Source of the DNA: an uncultured Anaerolineaceae bacterium
Lineage (GTDB): Bacteria; Chloroflexota; Anaerolineae; Anaerolineales; Anaerolineaceae
DNA length: 51,980 nucleotides
Assembly (NCBI GenBank): GCA_938020565.1
Contig: CALIHP010000075.1
Coordinates: 1 to 51,980, forward strand
Reading direction: 5' to 3'
The position numbers and the translations under genes are program-made. Positions 34,152 through 42,296 of this stretch are shown piece by piece. Under the pieces are notes generated by a model. The model was given only the letters and a program-made list of their open reading frames with translations, ran no database searches and had not been told where the DNA came from. The first letter of the stretch is position 1, and every line of letters starts with the position of its first letter.

Positions 34152-35057
34152 TTATTTCAGTAAATTCGCGAAGAAATCCGCAACCGCGTTAGCGACTTTG
34201 GCTAAAATTTCGGTTTTATCGCTGTAGAATCCGTAGCTATGACCGTCTTCCGGGATCACAACTGTCTGGGCGCCGAATTTTTCGGCAACGGCCTGACTGA
34301 CGCTCGGGCTGACGGCTTCGTCGTCAACCGCGTAAACGACGAGCGACGGTCCGGCGTATTGATTTGCGGCTGCGTCGATCAGCGTATTTCCGGGATATTT
34401 CTCCAGATCTGCGAACCATTCTTTTGATAATTGCTGCTCCTGCCCGTAGATTGTCGTGAAAGGCGCGTAACCTTCCGGCGAAGTGTTTGCGGTTTCTTTC
34501 AGGTCCTCCCATCCGTCTTCCCCACCGAATAAATTTTTCAGGTCGTCTGTGTCCGCCGCGGGCGCGAGGAGCGCGACGCCCAGAAAATTGTACGCCTGAT
34601 CGGCGATCAGCTCCAAAGCGATCCGACCGCCCATGGAGTAGCCAAAAATTCCGATCGAATCAGGGTCCGCACCGTACGAATCTATAACGAAATCCACCGC
34701 TGCGAGGACATCCGCTTTCATATTCGACTGCGTATTCATCGCGAATTCTTCTCCTGATTCGCCGCAGCCGGGAAAGTCCATTCGGATCGAACCGATCCCT
34801 CGTTTGGCCAGTTCCCGCGCGATGGCTGAAAATCCGATATTTTCGTCTTTGTTTCCGCCGTGGCCATGCACGAGGACGACGAACTGCGACGCTTCACCCG
34901 CGGCTGGGAGCGTAACGACCGCTGGGACTTTGACGCCTCTTGACGGAAACGAAACGGCGGTTTCTTCATACGCGTTATCCTGCGGCGCGGGCCCGGATCC
35001 GCAGAAAACAGCGATCAGGACGAGAACAATTAACGGAATAAGAAGTTTATTTTTCAT
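34152..35057 (-). CDS. Exported alpha/beta hydrolase
   Basis: 301 residues from the ATG at 35057, which has AAAGGA 9 bases upstream; a longer reading adds 20 residues without a site. MKNKLLIPLIVLVLIAVFCG is a signal peptide or anchor, whose Cys could act as a lipobox, though the context is poor. Then come VVLVHGHGGNKDEN (oxyanion region), nucleophile Ser in FGYSMGGR, an Asp in VVYAVDDEAVSP and the His in PEDGHSYGF, a complete catalytic triad. The RMDFPGCGESGE segment is typical of dienelactone-hydrolase-like esterases. The substrate is unknown; feruloyl-esterase-like or other ester cleavage outside the cell is possible. Confidence 0.82.
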   Translation of the reverse strand: MKNKLLIPLIVLVLIAVFCGSGPAPQDNAYEETAVSFPSRGVKVPAVVTLPAAGEASQFVVLVHGHGGNKDENIGFSAIARELAKRGIGSIRMDFPGCGESGEEFAMNTQSNMKADVLAAVDFVIDSYGADPDSIGIFGYSMGGRIALELIADQAYNFLGVALLAPAADTDDLKNLFGGEDGWEDLKETANTSPEGYAPFTTIYGQEQQLSKEWFADLEKYPGNTLIDAAANQYAGPSLVVYAVDDEAVSPSVSQAVAEKFGAQTVVIPEDGHSYGFYSDKTEILAKVANAVADFFANLLK

Positions 35058-35161
35058 ACGGATTATCCTTTCGAGAAGTTCGCCTGCCCGGTTTCGGGGG
35101 CGGAAAGATTTTTCCACAGCGCGATTAAAGATTAAATTCGCGTTCTGTGTTTCAGGGGCTG

Positions 35162-35911
35162 TTACTCGCCGACATACTGCGCTACGCCGCAGTTGCGGAT
35201 TTCGAGCTGGAAAATTGAATCGTTCAAAGTGAACGCGCCGCCGGATGGGCCGATATAATTATTGAGGATCTGGTTATTACGATCGGTTAATTTCCAGTAA
35301 CATTTCTGATAAGCGTCGTCCTGAACGATTTGCCAGGTTCCGACGGCGATATCTTTTCCGACAAGATAGAATCCGTCTTTTTTGTCCGCTTTCAGCTGGT
35401 CGGGATCCTTTGTCGCAGTGACGATTTGGAAAACCGTCTGTGGCTGCTGCGTTGGAGCGGGCGTGTAGGTCGGGAGAGGCGTGTAGGTTGGATACGCGGT
35501 CTGCGTTGGCAGGGGCGTAGCTTTCTTTGTCGGCTGAACAGACCTCACCGGCGTTTTCGTAGCTGTTGGGGCGGGGGTATAGGTTGGGTAGGCCGTATTC
35601 GTTGGAATGAAGGTGTAGGTCGGATATGGCGTATTCGTCGGATAAGCGGTTTGCGTGAGCGGAAGCGTGTAGGTCGGCTGCGGCGTGTACGTGTTCGCCG
35701 GCTGATTCGTGGGGATCAGCGTGTACGTTGGATATGCGGTCTGGGTCGGGATTTTTTCGAGGGTGGATTGAACCGAAGTCTCGACGATTTGAAGTGTCAG
35801 TTTTTCATCCGGCGCGCATCCAGCGGTCAGCGAACTGGCGAGGATCACGGCTGTCAGGACCAGGGCGAAGAAAGGTTTTTTTTGCGGGTTATGGCTGTAG
35901 TCGTACGTCAT
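35162..35911 (-). CDS. Pro/Thr-repeat lipoprotein
   Basis: 249 residues. An N-terminal signal with lipobox LTAGC (Cys about 32) marks a lipoprotein. Residues about 55-155 are repeats of the type YPTYTPLPTYTPAPT, a Tyr/Pro/Thr-rich stalk common in secreted Anaerolineae proteins and likely to be O-glycosylated. The last ~75 residues form a small domain beginning FYLVGKDIAVGTWQIV with two Cys (QKCYW, IRNCGV) that may form a disulfide. The domain VGxDIxxGTW is seen at the ends of other surface proteins of unknown role. ATG at 35911 with AGGAG upstream. Confidence 0.77.
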   Translation of the reverse strand: MTYDYSHNPQKKPFFALVLTAVILASSLTAGCAPDEKLTLQIVETSVQSTLEKIPTQTAYPTYTLIPTNQPANTYTPQPTYTLPLTQTAYPTNTPYPTYTFIPTNTAYPTYTPAPTATKTPVRSVQPTKKATPLPTQTAYPTYTPLPTYTPAPTQQPQTVFQIVTATKDPDQLKADKKDGFYLVGKDIAVGTWQIVQDDAYQKCYWKLTDRNNQILNNYIGPSGGAFTLNDSIFQLEIRNCGVAQYVGE

Positions 35912-36376
35912 GAATCAACTCCTGATAAGTGCACAGTAAAACGTGGTCTGATATGTCAGAGTTTTTTTATTATACCTTTTTTACGGGACCTGACGTTTCG
36001 CGGCCGGGAAATGGTCTGCGTTTTAAATTTCCGCAGTCAAGATAAGAGCCAGTCAACAATATGAAATTCACTCTGATTCTGTGATTAGCTGGTGATATTG
36101 TCTCAATGAATAATTTTGGAATGACCTGCTGTCTATCATGAGAAAGGCGATCTTATAAATGGGCGATAGGTAGAAATATCTGGAGATTGACAGAATGGGG
36201 GTGCGGAGAATGACTGTACCATCAGCGAGGTCTCTTTTTCGGACCTCGCTGATGACTCTGATTCTGATTCGGCGATAAAAAAGCAGTGGGCGTTCAGATT
36301 TCTGCTTTTTACCTGAGCGGCATGGCTTGTAGGAATCCTGCTTTATTGTTGGACTCAGCGAAATCGTGTATTGTCC
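35912..36376. other. 465-base intergenic region with a 13-bp perfect hairpin
   Basis: No coding sequence is supported. Near the lipoprotein start is TCTGA-TATG-TCAGA (35947-35960), a short inverted repeat. At 36220-36232 CATCAGCGAGGTC pairs perfectly with GACCTCGCTGATG (36242-36254) around a T-rich loop; no U tract follows on either strand. Then comes the terminator of the sugar ABC operon. Confidence 0.55.
36272..36312 (-). terminator. Terminator of the ribose-type ABC operon
   Basis: On the minus strand AAAAAGCAG (36302-36310) pairs with CTGCTTTTT (36278-36286), ending in TTTTTTATC. Located 65 bases past the permease stop. Confidence 0.78.
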
Positions 36377-37396
36377 TTAACCTTTCCCATGGAGCGTTCG
36401 GCTTTTTCGGACCATATCGATATAGACTGCGAAAAGAATGATCAGTCCTTTTGCAACGTATTGCCAATACGAATTTACGTGCAGCAGATTGAGACCGTTC
36501 GAAATAATACCGATGATCAATACGCCGATTACCATGCCGCCGACGCTTCCGACGCCTCCGTACATGCTCGTCCCTCCGACGACTGCTGCGGCAATAGCGT
36601 CTGTTTCATAGCCCAGCCCGACGGCAGGCTGGCCAGAGGTCATCCGGGTTGCTAAAATAATGCCTGCAATTGCCGAGAGTGTTCCGCTGATTGTCCAGAC
36701 GATAATTTTTGTTTTATAAATATTGATCCCGCTATATCGCGCCGCGATTTCGTTCCCTCCAACCGCATAAATATGCCGCCCGGATTTGGTTCTGTTAAGA
36801 AGAAATGAAAGGAGCAGTAATGCGAAGACCATATAAATTACTGGAAAAGGGATGCCAAAAAGCGTTCCATTCCCGATCAGTGAAAAATCATCTCTCCCAT
36901 AAATCGTAACAGGCTGACCGCCTGCGATTAGATAGGCTATTCCTCGACAGATGCTTTGGGTTGCGAGCGTAACAATGAATGGGTGAATTCCTGAGAACGC
37001 GATAATCCAGCCGTTCAAAACTCCTATTACTACGCCGCTTAGAATACCCAGGCTGATTGCGAGGGGAATCGATAAACCGTACCGGGTCATACCGACAACG
37101 CAGATACAACCGGACATCGCAATCATAGCTCCGCCGACTAAGTCAATACCTCCTAACATCAAGCAAAGCATTACGCCCATGGCTAAGAAAGCGTTAGTAG
37201 ACACGTTCCGCATGACATTTAAGAAATTCGCTTTACTGAAAAAATTTTCAGCGGTTAAGCTCATGAAAATAAAGAGCAGAAGAAAAGCGATCAGGATTCC
37301 CAGATTCAATCTGGCAAATGATGCGATACTGCCTAATCCAGGAACATGCTCCAACGTTTCAAAGAAACTTGATTTTTTGGCTGTTGTTTCTTTCAT
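36377..37396 (-). CDS. Ribose/sugar ABC transporter permease (RbsC family)
   Basis: 339 residues with about nine membrane segments. Family motifs: LCLMLGGIDLVGGAMIAMSG near residue 75-95 and VGGNEIAARYSGINIYKTK (about 213-231), the cytoplasmic coupling loop, then AAAVVGGTSMYGGVGSVGG. It forms the channel of a ribose/galactose-type (CUT2) importer with the ATPase upstream and the binding protein further upstream. The start ATG directly follows the ATPase stop codon (TAAATG). The sugar is not determined; this family imports ribose, xylose, galactose, allose or autoinducer-2. Confidence 0.88.
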   Translation of the reverse strand: MKETTAKKSSFFETLEHVPGLGSIASFARLNLGILIAFLLLFIFMSLTAENFFSKANFLNVMRNVSTNAFLAMGVMLCLMLGGIDLVGGAMIAMSGCICVVGMTRYGLSIPLAISLGILSGVVIGVLNGWIIAFSGIHPFIVTLATQSICRGIAYLIAGGQPVTIYGRDDFSLIGNGTLFGIPFPVIYMVFALLLLSFLLNRTKSGRHIYAVGGNEIAARYSGINIYKTKIIVWTISGTLSAIAGIILATRMTSGQPAVGLGYETDAIAAAVVGGTSMYGGVGSVGGMVIGVLIIGIISNGLNLLHVNSYWQYVAKGLIILFAVYIDMVRKSRTLHGKG

Positions 37397-38887
37397 TTAG
37401 ATGCCTCCTAAGGCGTAGCGTAAAATAACGTCTTGATCGAATTGTTCCGAAGAAAGCTCCGCGACAATCGTTCCGCCGCGCATGATAAAAAGCCGGTCGC
37501 ACATATTAATGATTTCTGTAAGTTCTGAAGAGACCATAATAATTGCGTTTCCATCGGCGACCAATTTATTCATGATCGCGTATATTTCGGCTTTCGCGCC
37601 TACGTCGATTCCACGGGTCGGTTCATCCATGATCAGGATTCCTGGATTGGTTAATAACCATTTTGCCAAAACTACTTTTTGTTGGTTTCCCCCGGAAAGA
37701 TTGATGCATTTCTGCAAAGAAGAGGAACATCGAATCGAGAACTTCTCAATCGCTTCTTTCGATAGTTCTTTTTCTTTTTTTGAGTCAACCCGAAATTTGT
37801 TGATAAACTTGTCAAGAATTGCGATCGTTGTGTTGAATCGGATGCTGTTTTCGAGAATAAGCCCCTGAGTTTTTCGACTTTCAGGAACAAGGGCTAATCG
37901 GTTTTTTAACATATTCCCTGGATTGATCTTTTTGATTTCTTTCCCAAAGGCAGAAATATTTCCTCGAATTATCGGATCAAGCCCCATCACAGCATTCATC
38001 AATTCAGATCGTCCCGCGCCTACTAAACCGTAGAATCCCAATATTTCGCGTTGGTGAAGCTGAAAGGAACAATCATGCACACCGGAGTCAGTATGGATAT
38101 CTTGAACGTCCAGGATAACGTCTCCTGGCGCGTTGAACGTTCGAATATAATATTTTTCTAATTCACGTCCAACCATCAATTCTACTAATTCGTCAGGGTT
38201 TGTTTCATTTGTTATCCTCGTCCCTATGTATGAGCCATCGCGCATGACGGTAACTCGATCAGTCAAATCAAAAATCTCCTGCATTTTATGGGAAATATAA
38301 ATAATTCCAATGTTTTTTTCTTTTAATTGACGAATGGTCTTGAAGAGGATTTCGACTTCCTTTTCGGACAGGGATGAGGTTGGTTCGTCCATCACGATAA
38401 TCCGGGCGTTCAGGGAGAACGCTTTTGCGATTTCGAGAAGCTGTTGTTGTCCGGTGCTGAGGCGCGATACTTTTTCTTTCGGATCGATTTCTAATCCGAC
38501 GGTTTCAAGAATGGGCTTCGCCTGTTTATTCATTTCGTTTTGGCTGACCATGTGGAAGCTGTCTATCTTCTCCCGTCCTAAGAAGATATTTTCGGCGACG
38601 TTTAAATGCTGAACCATTGCTAATTCTTGATGGATAAACGCGATTCCCAAGTTTTGTGCATCTAAGACGGAGTGGACTACTACTTCGCTGCCGTCAATCT
38701 GAATCTTACCTTCGTCGGGATGATAAACGCCGCCGAGGATATTCATCAGCGTTGATTTTCCAGCGCCGTTTTCGCCCATTAAGCCGAGAATTTCCCCTGC
38801 AAATAATTCTAAAGAAGCGTTCGATAACGCCTGTACGCCTGGAAATTTCTTTTTGATATCTGTCATACGTAATAATGGCTCAGGCAT
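37397..38887 (-). CDS. Sugar ABC transporter ATP-binding protein (RbsA/MglA family)
   Basis: 496 residues from the ATG at 38887, which has GGAGG 8 bases upstream; the longer reading is not needed. Two fused ATPase domains: the first with Walker A GENGAGKST (38-46), signature LSTGQQQLLEI and DEPTSSL; the second with a degenerate Walker A GLVGAGRSEL, signature LSGGNQQKVVLAKW and DEPTRGIDVGAK. This is the standard asymmetric layout of CUT2 ATPases, where the second site lacks the Walker A lysine. Energises import through the RbsC-like permease. Confidence 0.88.
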   Translation of the reverse strand: MPEPLLRMTDIKKKFPGVQALSNASLELFAGEILGLMGENGAGKSTLMNILGGVYHPDEGKIQIDGSEVVVHSVLDAQNLGIAFIHQELAMVQHLNVAENIFLGREKIDSFHMVSQNEMNKQAKPILETVGLEIDPKEKVSRLSTGQQQLLEIAKAFSLNARIIVMDEPTSSLSEKEVEILFKTIRQLKEKNIGIIYISHKMQEIFDLTDRVTVMRDGSYIGTRITNETNPDELVELMVGRELEKYYIRTFNAPGDVILDVQDIHTDSGVHDCSFQLHQREILGFYGLVGAGRSELMNAVMGLDPIIRGNISAFGKEIKKINPGNMLKNRLALVPESRKTQGLILENSIRFNTTIAILDKFINKFRVDSKKEKELSKEAIEKFSIRCSSSLQKCINLSGGNQQKVVLAKWLLTNPGILIMDEPTRGIDVGAKAEIYAIMNKLVADGNAIIMVSSELTEIINMCDRLFIMRGGTIVAELSSEQFDQDVILRYALGGI

Positions 38888-38949
38888 CCTTATAACCTCC
38901 GGGTAAAGATCGTCGCTGTGAATATAATCACTTGCGATTTGCGATTTGA

Positions 38950-38987
38950 GAACGGCGGATGTTATGTCCTGATTCATTCCGCCGTTC
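38950..38987 (-). other. Intercistronic hairpin between binding-protein and ATPase genes
   Basis: GAACGGCGGA (38978-38987 on the minus strand) pairs with TCCGCCGTTC (38950-38959) over 10 bases. It sits 55 bases past the binding-protein stop with no U tract, the usual place for an mRNA-stabilising or attenuating hairpin that makes binding protein more abundant than the membrane parts. Confidence 0.5.
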
Positions 38988-39042
38988 CCAACATCAATTA
39001 TTTAGTTATAGCTATATGACAAGAGACTGAGGTTCCGATGTC

Positions 39043-39972
39043 TTACTGCCAACCGTCGGTTCCATATTCTTCTACATTCTTATTTGTGATAAGGAACGTG
39101 TCGACTACGATATTTTTTTCAACTTCTTTCCCGGCGAGTATTTCATACGCAGCCTTGATCGTTTCTTTTCCGATCGTTTCAGGCGATTGGGCCGCGGTTC
39201 CGGTCATTTTTTTATCCAGAATAAGTTTTTTCGCATCAGGATTGCCATCGACGCCGTAAATCAGGACGTCTTTCATTTCCGGATGGGCTGCAAGAGCGTT
39301 AACAGCTCCCATTGCCGAAGGGTCGTTGACGCAGAAGAAAGCCTTGAGATCAGGCGTACTTTGGAGCACATCTTCGGCCAAAGGAAGCGTCACGCCGGTA
39401 TCGCCCTTACCGTCTAATTCGATCACGACTTCAAAGTAATCTTTGATCGTATCGTAAAAGCCGTTGGCGCGATCGATACATGCGCCTCCTGCGGGTGAAT
39501 GCATGACTGCAATTTTCGAACCCTCTTCGAGCTTTTCCATCATGTCTTTTGCGACGACGACGCCGGCGTTATAATTATCCGAAGCAATGATCGTCTCGAC
39601 TAAATCGGTGTTTGCGACCGGTGTGTCAAAGTTGACGACCTTTATTCCAGCATCTTTGCAGGCGACTAATGCGCTTTCGATTCCGGATGAGTCTTGCGGC
39701 GCAACTAACAGGATATCGATTTTCTGCGCAATCAGATCACCGATCATGTCGTTCATGCGGGCTTGATCGCTTTGCGCGTCTACAGAGATATATTCATCGC
39801 CTCTTTTTTCGACTTCCTCTTTGATCGGCCCTTCCAGTGCGAGCCAGAACGCGTTATTCATTGTCGTTGGCACGTATGCGATTTTGTAATGCTTCTCTTG
39901 CGCAGACACAACCCCACTTAAAGCTGAAAAAAGCATAACAATGACTAAAATTAACGCTAAAGACTTTTTCAT
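39043..39972 (-). CDS. Sugar ABC transporter substrate-binding protein (periplasmic-binding protein 4 type)
   Basis: 309 residues from the ATG at 39972 with AAAGGAG 11 bases upstream; the longer reading from 40014 has no site. MKKSLALILVIVMLFSALSG is a signal peptide cleaved near VSAQEK. The mature protein has the two-lobe pattern IAYVPTTMNNAFWLALEGPI, DILLVAPQDS, GIKVVNFDTPV and DLKAFFCVNDPSAMGAVNAL of ribose-type binding proteins. No lipobox Cys is present, although many Gram-positive-type relatives have one; in a cell with a single membrane this would be released unless retained by another means. First gene of the operon. Confidence 0.87.
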   Translation of the reverse strand: MKKSLALILVIVMLFSALSGVVSAQEKHYKIAYVPTTMNNAFWLALEGPIKEEVEKRGDEYISVDAQSDQARMNDMIGDLIAQKIDILLVAPQDSSGIESALVACKDAGIKVVNFDTPVANTDLVETIIASDNYNAGVVVAKDMMEKLEEGSKIAVMHSPAGGACIDRANGFYDTIKDYFEVVIELDGKGDTGVTLPLAEDVLQSTPDLKAFFCVNDPSAMGAVNALAAHPEMKDVLIYGVDGNPDAKKLILDKKMTGTAAQSPETIGKETIKAAYEILAGKEVEKNIVVDTFLITNKNVEEYGTDGWQ

Positions 39973-40014
39973 TTTTCTAATTCTCCTTTTGTTTTCAAAA
40001 TTTTCAAATAACAT

Positions 40015-40670
40015 TATTTCTGTGCAGTAGCCCTCTCGAAAAACTTCTTTACCTCCTTTCTATAATATGCTCCGAGTGGCTAATACATTGAAATTCATTT
40101 GGCGAAGTCGAAAGCTTAACGTCGCCACATGGCCGGCTCCGGTTCAGGGATTGATTTCTGACATAAGCGGTGTAGCGGATTCAGAGCAGCATAGCATATT
40201 GTTAGTTCGCGCAGTGATGATGCCCTCACGGTTGCACAAGGCTCCAAAGTCTGGGCCGATTAAAAAACGTTGGTTTTCGAATGCTAAAGAATTGTTCATA
40301 AGATTTTTGACCTGCCTCATTTAATTTAAAATCTATAAACAACTTAGTAATAAAAATATTTCGAATAAAGATGAATAACGCGTGTCAGCGATAAATCAGC
40401 TTATCAGGAAAAGATCCCCTGTCGGAACCTTTATCACTTATGATTTAGCTTTTATCTTATATGATGATTCTATCAGGCCAAATTCCTTTTGTCAATGCTG
40501 AATATCAGATTAAAAAAGTCTTTGGTTCGTTTGTGATATTCCCGTCTTTGGTAGTTCTCGCCAGAAACTTCAGGTGCAAGGGGGCGGAAAACATAAGAAT
40601 TTCCTTGTAATTGACAGCCTTACTTATAAAATAATAACTTGGGAGAAGCCTGCTTTTTGTGCTTATATTA
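40015..40670. other. 656-base gene-poor region
   Basis: Upstream of the binding-protein gene. It holds an AAAGGAGGT sequence on the minus strand (40046-40054) not followed by a start codon, TATTAT boxes that may be the operon promoter, and a 58-codon minus-strand frame (40144-40320) listed separately. The stretch 40320-40600 is AT-rich with no coding signal I can support. TTGACA at 40611-40616 may be a remnant promoter for the broken ATPase gene. Confidence 0.5.
40144..40320 (-). CDS. Possible 58-residue small protein of unknown function
   Basis: ATG at 40320 opens a frame MRQVKNLMNNSLAFENQRFL that continues with GPDFGALCNREGIITA and ends at TGA. Two adjacent Cys occur near the end (MLCCSE). 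No ribosome-binding site is evident and an overlapping plus-strand frame of 85 codons (40067-40324) is also open, so coding is doubtful. Could be a remnant of a larger gene. Confidence 0.2.
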   Translation of the reverse strand: MRQVKNLMNNSLAFENQRFLIGPDFGALCNREGIITARTNNMLCCSESATPLMSEINP

Positions 40671-41249
40671 ATGGCGTTATACCAGAGGATTATATCAGCC
40701 GGTGCTTCTGGCCGGGAGCCGACAAATCGGGAAGACCTGGCTGCTTAAAGAATATGGCCGACGTTCTTATGAGAACGCTGCGTATTTTACCTTTGATGCG
40801 CACGAGGAATATCAGCAGTTTTTCGAAACCGAAAGATGCAGACCGATTTCTGCGTATGGCTCAGCTCCTACAGTCCGCGTTCGGAGAAGGAAAACGGCTG
40901 TTTACCGAATTTAAAGGCGCGCTATGGAAAATTACGTGCTTCAGTCGCTGATGAATCAGTTTGAAGTCACGCCGCGCTACTGGCCGCAGGCAAGCCCGCC
41001 GGATGAGGCTGACTTTTTGATTCAGCGTGAAAACGATGCTATTCCGACGGAGGTTAAAGCTGAAAGAAACCTGCAGGGCCGGAGCCTGAAAAAAAATAAG
41101 GGTCTGAATGGAGATCAGTCAGACTTCGCGTTCGTTTTTCGTTGGCGAACCTGAAACTTGGTGATGATTTGCTGAATATTCCGTTGTTCATGGCGGATCA
41201 GGCGGACCGCCGGAGCGGGTTGGCGCTGCAAGCGGTCCCGAATCGATAA
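40671..41249 (+). pseudogene. Broken DUF4143 (AAA_14) ATPase gene
   Basis: Pieces of one protein occur in order but in different frames: MALYQRIIS at the start, VLLAGSRQIGKTWLLKEYG with Walker A GSRQIGKT, FTFDAHEEYQQFFETE, then a jump to GEGKRLFTEFKGAL, MENYVLQSLMNQFEVTPRYW, EADFLIQRE and PTEVKAERNLQGRSLK, and finally LANLKLGDDLLNIPLFMADQ before TAA at 41247. The residues between the Walker region and the C-terminal domain (about 200 in intact homologues) are deleted, and at least one single-base loss is visible where GGCGCGCTATGGAA should read GCGCTGATGGAA. Intact members are ~400-residue ATPases with a restriction-nuclease-like C terminus. Non-functional. Confidence 0.8.
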
Positions 41250-41273
41250 AAAAAACGCTCATGGATCGAGCGG
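41247..41273 (-). terminator. Terminator of tRNA-Glu
   Basis: Minus strand CGCTC-GATCCAT-GAGCG followed by TTTTTTTTAT, 9 bases past the tRNA. Overlaps the last codon of the broken ATPase on the other strand. Confidence 0.8.
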
Positions 41274-41281
41274 TTCTGATG

Positions 41282-41354
41282 CACCTCCAGGGAGATTCGA
41301 ACTCCCGTTTTAACCTTGAAAGGGTTGCGTCCTGGTCCCCTAGACGATGGAGGC
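41282..41354 (-). tRNA. tRNA-Glu (anticodon UUC)
   Basis: 73 bases. Acceptor GCCTCCA pairs with TGGAGGT (first pair G-U), D arm TCGTCTAGGGGACCAGGACG, anticodon loop CTTTCAA with UUC, T arm GGGAGTTCGAATCTCCC. CCA is not encoded. Strong own promoter upstream and terminator downstream, so it is a single-gene unit. Confidence 0.93.
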
Positions 41355-41403
41355 GTACCGAGCGGCCGGCTTTTTTTGTGCCTTTCGCTGAATAACGAAC
41401 AGA

Positions 41404-41432
41404 ATTTTAGCAGTGCTTCCGAGCGCTGTCAA
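41404..41432 (-). promoter_or_regulatory. tRNA-Glu promoter
   Basis: Minus strand TTGACA (41427-41432), exactly 17 bases, TAAAAT (41404-41409); only one mismatch to consensus. Start near 41397, about 42 bases before the mature tRNA. Confidence 0.78.
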
Positions 41433-41494
41433 GCGATCGCAGAAATCTCGTGATTTTCTGTGCGGCGACCTAAGTTGACAAAGTAAATGCAGTC

Positions 41495-42229
41495 TCAGCT
41501 ATGCAGGATCAGAATGAATTCCGCTTTACGGTTCTGTACTTTGGCCTGAATCGAAGCGACGGTCCCGGTCAGGATCGTTTCATCCGGCTGCGTCAGGTTC
41601 ATCGCCAGCGTCGCCAACCGGTTCTTTCCAAACGTCGCGCCGACGGCTCGCAGGATCGCGTTCATCCGGTACGGCGTGTCCATCAGGATAACCGGAACTC
41701 GAAGAAGGTTCAGCCGTTTTAGCTCGGTGGTTCGCTCCGAATCGGCGCGCGGAAGGAATCCGGCGAAGTAGAATTTCTTGAGCTGCGCCGGGGTAGCCGA
41801 GAGCGCCGCCATCAGCGAAGAAACGCCGGGGACCGGAATGACGCGGAAGCCGGCGTCGCTGATGACTTTAACGAGCTGCGCGCCTGGGTCGGAGAAAAGC
41901 GGCGTTCCGCAGTCAGAAACAAGCGCGAGGCTGGCGCCGTTCGCGATTTTCAGCAGGCATTGGTCGAGCTGCTCGCTTTCGTTATGCTCGTTAAGCGTCA
42001 GAATTTCTTTCGGTTCGATCCCCAGCTTTTTTAACAGCCGCATCCCGTTGCGAAATTCTTCGCAGACGAGAACGTCGGCGTCGCGGATAACGTTTATCGC
42101 GCGCAGCGTAAAATCGTCGGGGTTCCCGATCGGCGTCGACACGACGTACAGCGCGGACGGGAGTCGGCGCGCACCGGACGTTTTATCCGGATCGAGCGGG
42201 GAAAGGTCAGAAGATATGCGATGGATCAT
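41495..42229 (-). CDS. rsmI: 16S rRNA (cytidine-1402-2'-O)-methyltransferase
   Basis: 244 residues, somewhat shorter than the usual ~280. Tetrapyrrole-methylase fold with LYVVSTPIGNPDDFTLRAI (about 27-45), VLVCEEFRNGMRLLKKLGI, LALVSDCGTPLFSDPGAQLV and VIPVPGVSSLMAALSAT, all signature regions of RsmI. It methylates the ribose of C1402 in 16S rRNA to tune start-codon decoding. The C-terminal domain present in many RsmI proteins is shortened. TAAAAT lies 6 bases before the ATG with no Shine-Dalgarno, suggesting a leaderless message. Divergent from murJ, 67 bases away. Confidence 0.88.
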   Translation of the reverse strand: MIHRISSDLSPLDPDKTSGARRLPSALYVVSTPIGNPDDFTLRAINVIRDADVLVCEEFRNGMRLLKKLGIEPKEILTLNEHNESEQLDQCLLKIANGASLALVSDCGTPLFSDPGAQLVKVISDAGFRVIPVPGVSSLMAALSATPAQLKKFYFAGFLPRADSERTTELKRLNLLRVPVILMDTPYRMNAILRAVGATFGKNRLATLAMNLTQPDETILTGTVASIQAKVQNRKAEFILILHS

Positions 42230-42235
42230 GAGGCT

Positions 42236-42241
42236 ATTTTA
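42236..42241 (-). promoter_or_regulatory. -10 box of rsmI, leaderless arrangement
   Basis: Minus-strand TAAAAT within GATAAAAT; exactly 6 bases separate it from the rsmI ATG, so transcription would begin at or next to the A of the start codon. Confidence 0.5.
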
Positions 42242-42284
42242 TCATTTTCATCGCTTCTTTCGAATTTCCCGCGCTGAGTTCGGA

Positions 42285-42290
42285 TAAAAT
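42285..42290 (+). promoter_or_regulatory. -10 box of murJ, leaderless arrangement
   Basis: GATAAAAT, the same sequence as on the opposite strand for rsmI, with 6 bases between TAAAAT and the murJ ATG at 42297. No purine-rich site before the ATG. Confidence 0.5.
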
Positions 42291-42296
42291 TTGTGC

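Noticed and set aside
35440..35760. Short repeats in the lipoprotein region as a CRISPR or regulatory repeat
   Set aside because: They encode Tyr-Pro-Thr repeats in one long frame with signal peptide and folded C-terminal domain; no spacers.
40046..40054. AAAGGAGGT on the minus strand as start of a hidden gene
   Set aside because: No ATG, GTG or TTG lies at a workable distance, and the frames behind it close quickly before the binding-protein gene.
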